DNA of 64,000 nt from SM1-46 sp002451215 (GCA_002451215.1 DKBM01000083.1:1-64000), one strand, 5' to 3'. Numbered from the stretch's first letter, positions 52,609 through 62,633 are shown. Numbers and translations: made by a program. Notes: generated from the letters alone by a model not told the origin.

Positions 52609-52899
52609 ATGCCGGACGGCATGCTGGCACATCTGGCAGGATTGCCGCTGTTTCTCGCCGACTTCGGGATTGGTGTGGTGCTGCTGATGATCTTCAGCTT
52701 CGTCTACACCATGATCACGCCCTATGGAGAGCTTACGCTGATTCGCCNNACAATCCAGCTGCTGGTCCTCGGCACGATCCGGCTTGCGCACCCCGAACTG
52801 TTCAAAGATATCAAGAAGCAGAAGATCTCCGCAGCGCTACTGCACGCCGCCATCTCCGTTGGCGCAGGCATTCTCAACGCGGCATCCCTGCCGCGCTAG
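52609..52899 (+). CDS. DUF350 (UPF0719) membrane protein, broken by assembly gap
   Basis: The frame gives 96 residues: an N-terminal membrane helix (LADFGIGVVLLMIFSFVYTM), the family's ITPYGELTLIR, then the NN run, and the last helix ending KKQKISAALLHAAISVGAGILNAASLPR. DUF350 proteins have about four membrane helices and 135-145 residues; the GN...GFALPLA block expected after LIR is gone. About 45 residues are therefore missing at the gap and the gene is probably intact in the genome. GGAGG precedes the ATG. Confidence 0.78.
   Translation: MPDGMLAHLAGLPLFLADFGIGVVLLMIFSFVYTMITPYGELTLIRXTIQLLVLGTIRLAHPELFKDIKKQKISAALLHAAISVGAGILNAASLPR
52748..52749. other. assembly gap (NN) inside DUF350 gene
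   Basis: Comparison with the family suggests that about 130 bases, coding for the central two membrane helices, are missing here. Confidence 0.8.
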
Positions 52900-52906
52900 G
52901 GTCCTC

Positions 52907-54418
52907 CTAGCTCAGGAACAACTTGTACGCCGGGTTGCCGGTCTCCTCGACGTACTCATAGCCAAGCGAGTCGAGGAAGCGTTGGAACTTGCGCGCATCA
53001 GCGCGCGGCACCTGCATGCCAACCAGCACACGCCCGAAGTCGGCCCCATGCGAGCGATAGTGGAACAGCGAGATGTTCCAGCCGCCGCCCATCTTGCGCA
53101 GGAACTCCATGAGCGCCCCGGGGCGTTCGGGGAACTCGAATCGGTAGAGCTGCTCATCGAGTGCATTTGGGGCGCGACCGCCAACCAGATGCCGGATATG
53201 GAGCTTCGCCATCTCGTTGTCGGTCATATCGAGCGTCGGGTAGCCGTGGTGGCGCAGCGTTGCAGTGAGGCGGGCAAGGCGCTCGGCCTCGCGCAGCTGG
53301 ATGCCAACAAAGATGTGGGCGCGCTTCGGATCCGCATAGCGATAGTTGAACTCGGTAATGGCGTGGTCACCGAGAATGCGGCAGAAATTCTTGAGCGCCC
53401 CGGCACGTTCCGGAATCGTAACCGCGAGGATCGCCTCACGCCGCTCACCCACCTCGGCGCGCTCGGCCACATAGCGCAGCCGGTCGAAGTTCACATTGGC
53501 ACCGGACGCGATAGTGACAAGACAGCGGTCCTTGAGGTGCCGCTGCTGCACATAGCGTTTCAGTCCGGCATAACCAAGTGCCCCGGCCGGCTCCAGCACC
53601 GAGCGGCGGTCCTCGAAAACATCCTTGATAGCAGCGCAGATTTCGTCATTCGAGACGATCACCATGTCGTCGACGTACTGGCGACACAACCGGAACGTTT
53701 CCTTGCCGACATTTCGCACGGCCACCCCATCGGCAAAGATGCCGACATGCTCGAGTTGCACGCGCCGTCCGGCACGTAGCGATCGGTCCATGGCGTCGGC
53801 ATCTTCCGGCTCCACGCCAATGATTTTCACCTCCGGCCGTATCTGCTTGACGTAGGCCGCGATTCCCGAAATGAGCCCGCCGCCGCCGACAGGCACAAAG
53901 ATGGCATCGATGGGAGCGGGATGCTGCTTGAGGATCTCGACGCCGATCGTGCCCTGACCCGCAATCACCTCCGGGTCGTCATACGGATGCACGAAGCTCA
54001 GACCGCGCCGGCGCGACAGCGCGCGCGCATGCACATAGGCGGCGTCGTAATTGTCGCCATGCAGCACCACGTTGCCACCCAGATTGCGTACGGCATCGAC
54101 CTTGATCTGCGGAGTAGTGCGCGGCATCACGATGGTCGCGCGAGCGCCCAATCGGCTCGCGGCGAGCGCCACTCCCTGCGCGTGATTGCCGGCTGAGGCC
54201 GCGACAACGCCCTTGCGCAAGACGGCTGCCGGCAGTCCGGCCATCTTGTTATAGGCCCCGCGGCACTTGAACGAGAAAATCGGTTGCTCGTCTTCGCGCT
54301 TCAGCCACACCTGGTTGCCCACGCGGCGCGACAGCACCGGGGCATGTTCGAGCGGTGTTTCACGCGCTACCTCATAGACGCGTGCATTCAGGATCTTCTT
54401 GAGATAACTCTGCGGCAC
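52907..54418 (-). CDS. ilvA: biosynthetic threonine deaminase
   Basis: A 503-residue PLP enzyme making 2-oxobutanoate for isoleucine. The PLP lysine is K51 in FSFKCRGAYNK, with the phosphate-binding loop PVGGGGLISG and HAQGVALAA block. Two C-terminal ACT-like regulatory domains (about 325-400 and 415-500; VTIPERAGALKNFCRIL and FEFPERPGALMEFLRKMGG) are the isoleucine/valine-binding part, so feedback control should be retained. GTG start; a spacer of about 155 bp separates it from divergent rpiA. Confidence 0.95.
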   Translation of the reverse strand: MPQSYLKKILNARVYEVARETPLEHAPVLSRRVGNQVWLKREDEQPIFSFKCRGAYNKMAGLPAAVLRKGVVAASAGNHAQGVALAASRLGARATIVMPRTTPQIKVDAVRNLGGNVVLHGDNYDAAYVHARALSRRRGLSFVHPYDDPEVIAGQGTIGVEILKQHPAPIDAIFVPVGGGGLISGIAAYVKQIRPEVKIIGVEPEDADAMDRSLRAGRRVQLEHVGIFADGVAVRNVGKETFRLCRQYVDDMVIVSNDEICAAIKDVFEDRRSVLEPAGALGYAGLKRYVQQRHLKDRCLVTIASGANVNFDRLRYVAERAEVGERREAILAVTIPERAGALKNFCRILGDHAITEFNYRYADPKRAHIFVGIQLREAERLARLTATLRHHGYPTLDMTDNEMAKLHIRHLVGGRAPNALDEQLYRFEFPERPGALMEFLRKMGGGWNISLFHYRSHGADFGRVLVGMQVPRADARKFQRFLDSLGYEYVEETGNPAYKLFLS

Positions 54419-54574
54419 GAGCTGGCGCCTGGCGGCCCCGACCGACCCGTGGCCGGGAATTGGCCGTCGGCGGGAAGTTGTTGTTCGATACGGCTAATCT
54501 ACCAACAAACGGCTTCAATATCACACGCCGAATGGGTATTCTGCCCGCCTGCCACCGCGAGAGCACATCGATTC

Positions 54575-55231
54575 ATGACGCAGGATGACAAGAAACGGGG
54601 CGCCGCCGAAGCTGCCCTGGAGTACATCGAGCCGGGTTGGGTGGTCGGCGTCGGTACCGGCTCGACCGCAAACTATTTCATCGACGCGCTCGCCCGCATC
54701 AAGGGCAAGCTCGATGGCGCTGTGGCGAGCTCCAACGCCAGCGCCGAGCGACTGAAAAAGCACGGCATCCCGGTCCTCGACCTGAACGCCGCGGGGAGCC
54801 TGCCCGTTTACGTGGACGGGGCCGATGAGGCCACGCGGCACCTGCACCTCGTAAAGGGTGGAGGTGGCGCGCTGACTCGCGAGAAGATCGTCGCGGCGGC
54901 TTCCACCAAGTTCATCTGCATTGCCGATGATTCCAAGCTGGTCGACGTTCTCGGCAACTTCCCGCTGCCGATCGAGGTCATCCCCATGGCGCGCAGTCTC
55001 GTGGCGCGCAAGCTCGTTGCGCTGGGCGGCGATCCGGTCTGGCGTCAGGGCTTCACGACCGACAACGGCAACATCATCCTCGACGTGCATAACCTTAAGA
55101 TCCTCAACCCCGTCGAACTCGAGGGCCAACTTGACCATGTTACCGGCGTTGTCACCAATGGCCTGTTCGCCCGCCGTCCGGCGGACGTACTGTTGCTCGG
55201 CGGTGCGCAAGGTGTCGAGAAGCTTACCTAG
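54575..55231 (+). CDS. rpiA: ribose-5-phosphate isomerase A
   Basis: A 218-residue RpiA interconverting ribose-5-phosphate and ribulose-5-phosphate, needed by the pentose phosphate and Calvin cycles. Motifs: VGVGTGSTANYFID, YVDGADEA and KGGGGALTREKIVA. The ATG at 54575 is the family start; the frame stays open upstream through the ilvA promoter. Its TAG lies within a CTAG shared with the stop of the convergent ATPase gene. Confidence 0.95.
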   Translation: MTQDDKKRGAAEAALEYIEPGWVVGVGTGSTANYFIDALARIKGKLDGAVASSNASAERLKKHGIPVLDLNAAGSLPVYVDGADEATRHLHLVKGGGGALTREKIVAAASTKFICIADDSKLVDVLGNFPLPIEVIPMARSLVARKLVALGGDPVWRQGFTTDNGNIILDVHNLKILNPVELEGQLDHVTGVVTNGLFARRPADVLLLGGAQGVEKLT

Positions 55232-57944
55232 ACACCGGGTCGCGCGCCGGCGCCGGCTGCTCCTCCACTGCGCGTGACTGGGCGGTTGCTGGCATAAAGC
55301 CAGCCACGGCGCACGAACCACTTCTCGATCTCCACCGCAACGAATACCACTGAGGACATCAGAAGACAGAACACCAGCTCATCAAGCGTGAGCGACTCCG
55401 TCTTGAAGATCGGATTGAGAAACGGCACGTAGATCGTGGCCATTTGCAGGCCGATCGTGAACACCACCGTTGCGATCAGGGAAGGATTGGATAGTATCCC
55501 CTGCGTGAAGAGCGAGTCGCGCTCGGAGCGAATCGCCAACACATGCCCTAGCTGTGAGAGTGTCAACACCGTGAATACCATGGTCTGCCAGTGGCCGTGG
55601 TCAGTGTAGATTGCCCATGCCTGCGTAAACAGCGAGGCGCCGCCCATGAGCAGGCCCACCCAGATCATGTGTTGCCACATACCGTGGGCGAAGATGCTTT
55701 CATGCGGCGGGCGTGGTGGTCGCTGCATCACGCCGCGCTCTTCCCCTTCGGCAGCCAAGGCGAGGCCTGGAAGGCCATCGGTCACGAGGTTGATCCACAA
55801 GATGTGGATCGGCAGTAGCGGTATTGGCAAACCGAGAAACGGGGCGAGAAATATCGTCCAAATCTCGCCCGAATTGCTGGTCATGGTGTACTTGATGNNC
55901 GCCGTCCCTCGCGTACCGCCGACACGATGGTCGCAAAGTTGTCATCCAGCAGAATCATGTGCCCGGCCTCCTTTGCCACGTCCGTGCCGGTAATGCCCAT
56001 GGCCACCCCAATGTCCGCGCGCCGGAGCGCGGGCGCATCGTTCACCCCGTCACCAGTCATGGCAACGAATTCGCCCTTGTCCTGCAGCGCGCGCACGATC
56101 TTGATCTTCTGCTCGGGCGCCACCCGCGCGTAAACGCGCACGCGCTCAACGTGCTCCTCGAATTCGGCCATGTCCATGCGCGTCAGCTCGCGGCCGGTGA
56201 TCACCTCGCCGCCGTCTTCGATGATACCGAGCCTCCGCGCAATCGCGCGCGCCGTGGCCGGGTGATCCCCGGTGATCATCACCGGCGCGATGCCGGCAGT
56301 CTGGCAGAGCTGCACCGCCTCGCGTGCTTCAGCACGCGGCGGGTCCATGAGCCCGACAAGGCCCAGGAACGTGAGCCCGCTCTCAATCGCCTCGCTGCAC
56401 ACATCGGACGGCATCTGAGGCCAGTGCCGCATCGCCACCGCCAGTACTCGCAGTCCCTCAGCCGCCATGCGCTCCGCGGCAAGCTCTGCTTCGCCGCGAT
56501 CCAGGGCAATAATGCCGTCAACAGAAAGCTGGTCGTGGCAAATGGGCAAGACCTGCTCCGGCGCGCCCTTAATGAAGGCCACCACCCCGGGGGGAGTCAC
56601 ATGCAAGGTGCTCATGCGCGCCCGTTCCGAGTCGAATGGCACCTCCGCCCGCCGCGGATAGTCGCGCTCCAGCGCCTGCTTGTCCCATCCGGCGGCACGG
56701 GCCAGCTCGAACAGCGCCACCTCGGTCGGATCGCCGATAACACCGCCGTCCGCGCCGAGGCGGGCATCGTTCGACAAGGCAAGCGCCAGCAGCAGCGCGG
56801 GCTTAGGCGTGGTCGGCATTGCAGCCGGGAAAGCTGGAGCGGCCTCGAGCGTGAGATCCGCCGCGCGTGCATGCGACCCATCCACCCAGACTTCCTCGGC
56901 GCGCATTCGATTTTCAGTGAGCGTGCCCGTCTTGTCTGAGCAGATGAAGGTCACCGAACCCAGGGTCTCCACCGCCGGCAGTTTGCGCACCAGTGCGTGG
57001 CGGGCCACCATCTTGCGCGCACCGAGTGCGAGCGAAATCGAGACCACTGCTGGCAATGCCTCCGGAATGGCCGCCACCGCGAGGCTGATGGCGGTGAGCA
57101 GCATGAGCAACAGCGGCTCGCCGCGCAGCAGACCCGTGACGAAAAGGATTGTGCAAATGGCCAACACCACGAGCGCGAGGTTCTTGCCGAAGCGCGCGAG
57201 ACGCTTTTGCAGGGGGGTCTTGCCCTCCTCCTCGCCATGCAGCAACTGGGCAATGCGCCCGAGCTCGGTCTGCATGCCGGTTGCCACCACGATACCGCGC
57301 CCCCGCCCGTAGGTAATGAGCGTGCCTTTGTAGGCCATGTTGCGCCGATCCCCCAGCGGCGCGTCCACTTCATGCAGCGCACGGATATGTTTCTCGACCG
57401 GCTCCGACTCACCGGTCAGCGCGGCCTCTTCGCAGCGCAGCTGCGCGACTTCGTCCAATCGAACATCCGCCGGCACGGCGTTGCCGGCCTCGAGCAAGAC
57501 AATGTCTCCTGGAACCACTTCGATGGCCGGAATCAAGGCCGAACGGCCATCACGCAGCACATGCGCCTGAAGTGCCGCCATGCGCTTCAGCGCCGCAATC
57601 GCGCGCTCGGCGCGATACTCCTGGGCGAAGCCGATGGCCGCGTTCAAGACAATGATGGCCAGGATCACGAGCGTATCAGTGAGATCTCCGAGCAACCCCG
57701 AGATTACGGCCGCGGCGATCAACACCAGGATCATGAAATCCGTGAACTGTGCAAGGAACATCGCAAGCGGCCCGCGCCGGGTTCCCTCTGCGATCTCGTT
57801 GGCACCGAAGCGCTGCCGGCGGACCTCGACATCAGCGGCACTAAGACCTTGCGCCCCCACTTCCAGTCGCCGATGCGTGTCCTCCGCGCTTAGCAGATGC
57901 CAGGCTTGCAGTTTGTCGGCAGAAGTTGTCGCGGGCGCGGCCAT
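55228..57944 (-). CDS. type II P-type cation ATPase (Ca-type), broken by assembly gap
   Basis: A membrane cation pump of about 900 residues. In order: actuator TGES (LTGES, 176-180), membrane helix 4 IPEALPAV (about 293-300), phosphorylation site SDKTGTLTE with Asp337, and the hinge TGDGVNDAPALRRADIG. After SAVREGR an NN run breaks the frame; the second part resumes at IKYTMTSNSGEIW. Normally about 9 residues (TIYDNIRKF type) lie between, so only about 25 bases are missing and the gene is one. The PEALP and C-terminal helices fit Ca or Mn pumps. It follows a Ca/Na-type antiporter gene after 3 bp. Confidence 0.87.
55898..55899. other. assembly gap (NN) inside P-type ATPase gene
   Basis: The conserved stretch between SAVREGR and IKYTM is about 9 residues in relatives, so roughly 25 bases are missing rather than 2, and the frame shifts. 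Confidence 0.85.
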
Positions 57945-57947
57945 GCG

Positions 57948-58961
57948 TCACCCCCCGCGCAAATAGAGAATCGATGTATTGAGGAGATAGATGACGAGCA
58001 GGAACAGCGCCGCCCAGCCCACGCCACGGATGAAGCGTTTGCGAGGTCGGTAGAACAGGCCGACGATCACGATGCCGGTCATCATCATCGCGGACAGCGC
58101 CGACACGGTGTGCATCGGCGAAACATTGGAGAGCAACGGACCGTTCAGGAACAAAAGGTCATCCACGGCGAGGATAGCGATATTGAATACATTACTGCCG
58201 AGCAGGTTGCTAATGGCTAGATCCAAGGCACCGATTCGCACCGCTGCGATCGTCACCACCACTTCAGGTACGGAGGTCGCTGCGGCAACGAACAACGTCC
58301 CGACAAATGTCTGGTGCCAACCCATCAGACGGGCAAGCTGCTCACCAACGAATGGCAGCCAAATACCGGCCACCACGACTACCCCGGCGGCCATCGCGTA
58401 GCGCTGCCCGGCCTGTCGTAGCGTGACATCCGCGTAGCGTTCGGCGCGCTCTTCGTGAAAGGCCTCGCGGTGATTACGCTCGTAAAAGAACACCGTACGC
58501 ATGGCTACCGCATAGAGGAGCAAAATTACGGGCGTGTAGATGCCGACATGTCCGAAGCGCGGGACGCCGCCATTGACTGCGAGCTGCAGGTTGAACGCAA
58601 CAATACTAATAAGAATCAGGCCGAAGCCGGCCGACAGGATATGGCCCTGGCTGGCCCGAGAATAAACCGACTCCTCGCGCTGCAGGAAGTCGAGTATGAC
58701 GAGAATCAGGAGATTGAACACACAGCTTCCAAGCACGTCGCCAACCGCAATGTTCGGCGTGCCGGCCAGCGTGACGGAACTGACACCCGTGATCAGCTCA
58801 GGCAGAGACGTGACTGTGGCGAGCAGGATGAGGCCGATCCAGGTGCCACCCAAACCGGTCTTTTCGGCGATCACGTCGCCATAACGCGACAGATAGGTGC
58901 CGGCAACGCCGATCAGCACCACACACAGCAAAAACTGCAGCCACGCGAACCAGACAGCCAT
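57948..58961 (-). CDS. CaCA-family calcium/sodium antiporter (YrbG-like)
   Basis: A 337-residue inner-membrane protein with about 10 helices and the two inverted alpha-repeats of the Ca/cation antiporter superfamily: TSLPELITGVSS with GDVLGSCVFNL in the first, and TSVPEVVVTIAAV with SNLLGSNVFNI in the second; the Glu residues are the ion ligands. GGAGG precedes the ATG. Operon with the P-type ATPase suggests joint Ca or Mn extrusion. Confidence 0.9.
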   Translation of the reverse strand: MAVWFAWLQFLLCVVLIGVAGTYLSRYGDVIAEKTGLGGTWIGLILLATVTSLPELITGVSSVTLAGTPNIAVGDVLGSCVFNLLILVILDFLQREESVYSRASQGHILSAGFGLILISIVAFNLQLAVNGGVPRFGHVGIYTPVILLLYAVAMRTVFFYERNHREAFHEERAERYADVTLRQAGQRYAMAAGVVVVAGIWLPFVGEQLARLMGWHQTFVGTLFVAAATSVPEVVVTIAAVRIGALDLAISNLLGSNVFNIAILAVDDLLFLNGPLLSNVSPMHTVSALSAMMMTGIVIVGLFYRPRKRFIRGVGWAALFLLVIYLLNTSILYLRGG

Positions 58962-59029
58962 ACGATACCTCCGCTGATGCGGTGCCCCTTAGTGTCCCCC
59001 GCCGCCGACGGCGGCGGCATTGCGTCAGG

Positions 59030-60361
59030 TCAATTTACGACTCGATTGATCTGGATGCCGAGCTTCTTGATGCGGTGCCAGAGGCTGCGCTCGCTAATTC
59101 CGAGGCGTCGCGCTGCCTGTGCCTGCACGCCGTTGCACTGCGCGAGGGCCTGCTGAATTGCGCGCCGCTCGACTTCCTCAAGCCACTGGTCAAGGTCCTG
59201 AACGCCGAGCTTCTCGAGCGAGAAGCCGGAATCGTCGACAGCTCCGGCACTGGCCAGAATCGCGTGTGGCAGATCGGTCAAATCGATGGTCGTGCCGCGA
59301 CAGGAAAGCAGCGAGCGCTCCACAGTGTTGCGCAGTTCGCGGATATTGCCTGGCCATTGATAGCGCAGCAGCACCTCGACAGCTGCCGGCGCGATATCGG
59401 TAACGGGCCGATCGGTCTCGGCCGCGAGCTCGCGCAGGAAGCTGCGCGCCAGTAACGGAATGTCCTCACGGCGCTCGCGCAGCGGTGGCACCGTGATGCC
59501 ATACACGTCGAGACGATAGAACAGGTCCTCACGAAAACGGCCCTCGCGCACCAGTGCCTTGAGGTCGCGGTTGGTCGCCGCAATGANNCGAAGCAGCTTG
59601 GCCTGCAAGGCGGCGTCAAGGTCCCCGATTTCATCGAGAAACAAGGTACCGCCATTGGCCTGCTCGAGGCGCCCGAGCCGGTTCTGAGTGGCGCCGGTAA
59701 AGGCGCCCTTCACGTAGCCGAAGAGTTCCGATTCCATGAGATCCCGCGGGATTGCCGAGCAATTGATCGCGACCCACGGAGCGTCGCGTCGAGGCGACAA
59801 CTCGTGAACGGTACGCGCCACCAGCTCCTTGCCAGTGCCCGACTCGCCCACAATCAGTACATTGGTCTTGTACGGAGCCACCCGCTCGATTTCCTCGAGC
59901 AGATGGCGCGCCGCCGCGCTGTCGCCAGCAATCCGGGGCCTGCTGCGTCCGCCGCTAACTGCCGCCTTGAGTTGCTCATTCTCGCGCAGGATGTCGCGCA
60001 GCTTGATGGCGTTGTGCACGGCAATCTCAAGCTGCTCGGGCTCAAACGGCTTTGTGAGATAGTCGGCGGCGCCATCCTGCACGCTTGTCACGGCCGAACG
60101 GATCGTGCCGTGCGCCGTGACAATGATCACCGGCACGTCGGGGCGCTCCTTGCGAAACGCGAGCACGAATGCCTCCCCACCCATGCCCGGCATCTTGAGG
60201 TCAGTCAGCACCACGTCGAGATCCGGGTGCTGAACGAACTGCATTGCCTCCTCGCCATTGTCGGCCAGCCACACTTCATGACCCGCGCCTTCCAGGATCA
60301 TGCGCATCACGGCCTGCATGTTCTGCTCGTCGTCGATCACGAGGATTGTGCGCTTGCTCAT
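59030..60361 (-). CDS. NtrC-family sigma-54 response regulator, broken by assembly gap
   Basis: An enhancer-binding response regulator. Receiver domain with Asp54 (LTDLKMPGMGG); AAA+ domain with GESGTGKE (172-179) and the sigma-54-contacting GAFTGA (219-224); Fis-type HTH at the C-terminus (AARRLGISERSLWHRIKKLG). The NN run at 59587-59588 falls between QAKLL and IAATNRD, where relatives have about 21-27 residues including the arginine-rich sensor strand, so bases are missing though the frame happens to hold. Its ATG overlaps the kinase stop (ATGA). Confidence 0.88.
   Translation of the reverse strand: MSKRTILVIDDEQNMQAVMRMILEGAGHEVWLADNGEEAMQFVQHPDLDVVLTDLKMPGMGGEAFVLAFRKERPDVPVIIVTAHGTIRSAVTSVQDGAADYLTKPFEPEQLEIAVHNAIKLRDILRENEQLKAAVSGGRSRPRIAGDSAAARHLLEEIERVAPYKTNVLIVGESGTGKELVARTVHELSPRRDAPWVAINCSAIPRDLMESELFGYVKGAFTGATQNRLGRLEQANGGTLFLDEIGDLDAALQAKLLXXIAATNRDLKALVREGRFREDLFYRLDVYGITVPPLRERREDIPLLARSFLRELAAETDRPVTDIAPAAVEVLLRYQWPGNIRELRNTVERSLLSCRGTTIDLTDLPHAILASAGAVDDSGFSLEKLGVQDLDQWLEEVERRAIQQALAQCNGVQAQAARRLGISERSLWHRIKKLGIQINRVVN
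59587..59588. other. assembly gap (NN) inside response-regulator gene
   Basis: About 65-80 bases coding for the LRVLQ...VDVRI stretch are missing; the apparent frame continuity is fortuitous. Confidence 0.85.
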
Positions 60362-62100
60362 GCCACTCCCTCCACCACCGGAAACCACATGCCAAACCGC
60401 GCGCCGCGCCGCTCGGCGGGCAGCGCCTCCAGCCGCCCGCCGTTCGCCTCGACCAGCGTATAGGCAATTGAAAGGCCAAGCCCGGTGCCACGCTCCTTGG
60501 TCGTAAAAAACGGCTCGAACAGGCGCGGCAGGATATCGGCCGACACACCGGGACCGTTGTCCTCGACCGTCAACAACACGCGGCCGTCCTTTAGCCGGCT
60601 GGCAACGTGAATTTCGCTCTGCCCCGGGTCCATGGCCTGCAAGGCGTTGTTGAAGATGTTGCTCCAGGCCTGCTGCAACAAGGCAGTATCCGCCTGCACG
60701 CGCGCGTTGCCATGCTCGAAGCGTTTCGACACTCGCACGTCGGCACGACCGGCAAGCGCCAGATCGAGCGCCCGTTCCAGCGGCTGGGCCGGGTCAATCA
60801 CTTCCAAGCGCGGCTTGCGATGACGCGAGAGATCGAGAAAGTCCTGCACCAGGTGGGCAACGCGCTGGCTTTCCTCCCGCACCATGCGTACCAGTTCGGC
60901 GCGGCGTTTGGGATCGTCATCGGCGCGCTCGAGAAGCGCCGAGGAAGTATTGATCACGCCAATGGGGTTGCGGATTTCGTGCGCTAGCGCCGCTGACAGC
61001 TCGCCGAGCGCGGCAAGCTTGTCGCGGCGGAATTCCTGCGCCTGCTCATCACGAGCCTCACGCAATCGCGCGGCCATGGCATTAAATGCCTTGGCGAGTT
61101 CACCGAACTCGTCATCGGACTTGGCGGGAACAGTGGCGTCGAAGTTCTGACCGGCAAGCGCAATTACGCCATTGCGCAGGTCGGCGAGCGGCCGGATCAC
61201 GAGACGCGAAAGCAAAAGACCCGTCGCCACGCCAACAATGAGGCCGACAAGCGAGATCAGCAGGAACAGGGCTACCTGATTGGTCAGCACGTCCTGGACC
61301 CCGCGCCGCTCCAAGCCGCTGAACATGATGCCTTCGACGCGTCCGCTGCTATCGACGATCGGCGTATAGACTCCGCGATAGCGATCGGACTCGGCATCCG
61401 CGGCGTAGTACGATTTCTTGTCGCGCTCGAGCCGCTGCATGGCTTTTTCGGGCAACCCTGTCAGTGCGCGTGCGTTTTCGGACTCGGAAAACACGTCGTA
61501 GTAATTCTTGCCTTCGCGGTAATAGAGCTTGGCCTTGAGACCGGTGAGTTCCTCGAGTTCCTTGGTAAAGTCCTGGCCGAGCAGGCTACCGATCACCAGG
61601 TAGTAGCGCGCCGGACCGCGGCGCGGAGCCGGGGTAATGCCGACCGCCGCCAGCATGCTCTTTTTCTTGCGCACCACCTTCAGTACCGCCTCGGTCTGGC
61701 CCGGCTCCCAGAGCGCCTGCATCTCGAGCGGAATGGACGTATAGAGCAGCTGCCGATCCGGCGTATAGACCTGCAACAGGTTCACTCCCAGCTCCTGCGC
61801 GATGCGTCGCACCTGCGCCGGAATAGCGCCTTCAACAGACCCGCGCAGCTGCGCGACAAACCGCTTGTCGTCGGCCAGGACGCGCCCAAGCATGACGGCG
61901 TCATTCTGATAGGCCTGCAACCAGTTCTGATTTGAACGGGCTGCGTCACGAATCCACTGCTCGATGCGCTTTTCAAAACTGGAGGACACCCATTCCGCGG
62001 CGAACCAACCTGCAACCAGCATGGGCACGACGACGATAGTCGAGACCACCAGCAGCACCTTGCGCTGCAGACGTCCGAGCCGGAAAGCGGACAGGAACAT
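60358..62100 (-). CDS. membrane sensor histidine kinase
   Basis: A 580-residue kinase paired with the sigma-54 regulator downstream. Layout: membrane helix 1 (about 14-34), a periplasmic dCACHE-like sensor domain (about 45-275), membrane helix 2 (about 277-300), HAMP, dimerisation helix with His374 (AALAHEIRNPIG), and ATPase domain with SNIFNNALQAM, DNGPGV and GTGLGLSIAY. The sensor has the RYRGVYTPIVDSSGRVEGIM strand typical of Cache domains. GGAGGT precedes the ATG. Stimulus unknown. Confidence 0.9.
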   Translation of the reverse strand: MFLSAFRLGRLQRKVLLVVSTIVVVPMLVAGWFAAEWVSSSFEKRIEQWIRDAARSNQNWLQAYQNDAVMLGRVLADDKRFVAQLRGSVEGAIPAQVRRIAQELGVNLLQVYTPDRQLLYTSIPLEMQALWEPGQTEAVLKVVRKKKSMLAAVGITPAPRRGPARYYLVIGSLLGQDFTKELEELTGLKAKLYYREGKNYYDVFSESENARALTGLPEKAMQRLERDKKSYYAADAESDRYRGVYTPIVDSSGRVEGIMFSGLERRGVQDVLTNQVALFLLISLVGLIVGVATGLLLSRLVIRPLADLRNGVIALAGQNFDATVPAKSDDEFGELAKAFNAMAARLREARDEQAQEFRRDKLAALGELSAALAHEIRNPIGVINTSSALLERADDDPKRRAELVRMVREESQRVAHLVQDFLDLSRHRKPRLEVIDPAQPLERALDLALAGRADVRVSKRFEHGNARVQADTALLQQAWSNIFNNALQAMDPGQSEIHVASRLKDGRVLLTVEDNGPGVSADILPRLFEPFFTTKERGTGLGLSIAYTLVEANGGRLEALPAERRGARFGMWFPVVEGVA

Positions 62101-62121
62101 ATACCTCCGAAAATGTGGGGA

Positions 62122-62152
62122 GCTACAAAATTTGTAGCCCGGATTTTGTAGC
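62122..62152. promoter_or_regulatory. palindromic operator candidate upstream of the kinase
   Basis: GCTACAAAATTTGTAGC (62122-62138) is a perfect palindrome 22 bp before the kinase ATG, and a third half-site TTTTGTAGC follows at 62144-62152. The arrangement of one and a half sites suggests a protein-binding site, perhaps autoregulation by the downstream response regulator. Confidence 0.5.
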
Positions 62153-62375
62153 CAACGGACATCGATTTACCAGTACCACATAACATATTGTCTTATATGG
62201 CATTTTCTTGTTCCCACCTATTGCCGTCGATGGCACACGGGTTGCTCTATGGTGGCCTGCAGGTTTCGCCACACGTGGGCCGGCCTGCTAACCCGAGGGG
62301 GTACGGCGGATGTACTGCCGGCTCACCGCGGGGAGCTGTACCCCATAACCGTAACTAACGTTAGACGAGGAAAGT

Positions 62376-62576
62376 ATGAAGAAGACTCTGATCACCCTGT
62401 TCGCCGCCGCGTTCGCGCTCGTGTTCGGTGCCGCCTACGCTGCCGATGCCCCGAAGGCAGAGAAGAAGGAAGAGACCAAGAAGGAGCAGAAGTCGGACAC
62501 CAAGAAGAAGAAGACCGAGAAGAAGAAGACCGAGAAGAAGGGCGAAGAGAAGAAGAAGGAAGAGCCCAAGAAGTAA
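62376..62576 (+). CDS. exported Lys/Glu-rich small protein
   Basis: A 66-residue protein: a clear signal peptide (MKKTLITLFAAAFALVFGAAYA) and a mature part of about 44 residues made almost only of Lys, Glu, Thr, Asp and Pro (blocks such as KKKKTEKKKTEKK). Translation signals are good (GAGGAAAG before the ATG) and a terminator follows 25 bp after the stop. It is likely disordered and periplasmic. The role is unknown. Confidence 0.72.
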   Translation: MKKTLITLFAAAFALVFGAAYAADAPKAEKKEETKKEQKSDTKKKKTEKKKTEKKGEEKKKEEPKK

Positions 62577-62600
62577 TTCTTGGTCTTTCAGCAGTAACGG

Positions 62601-62633
62601 CAAAGCGCCCCGCATGGGGCGCTTTGTTTTTTT
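62601..62633 (+). terminator. rho-independent terminator
   Basis: CAAAGCGCCCC and GGGGCGCTTTG form a perfect 11-bp stem with a GCAT loop, followed by seven T; it ends the Lys-rich protein gene. Confidence 0.93.
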
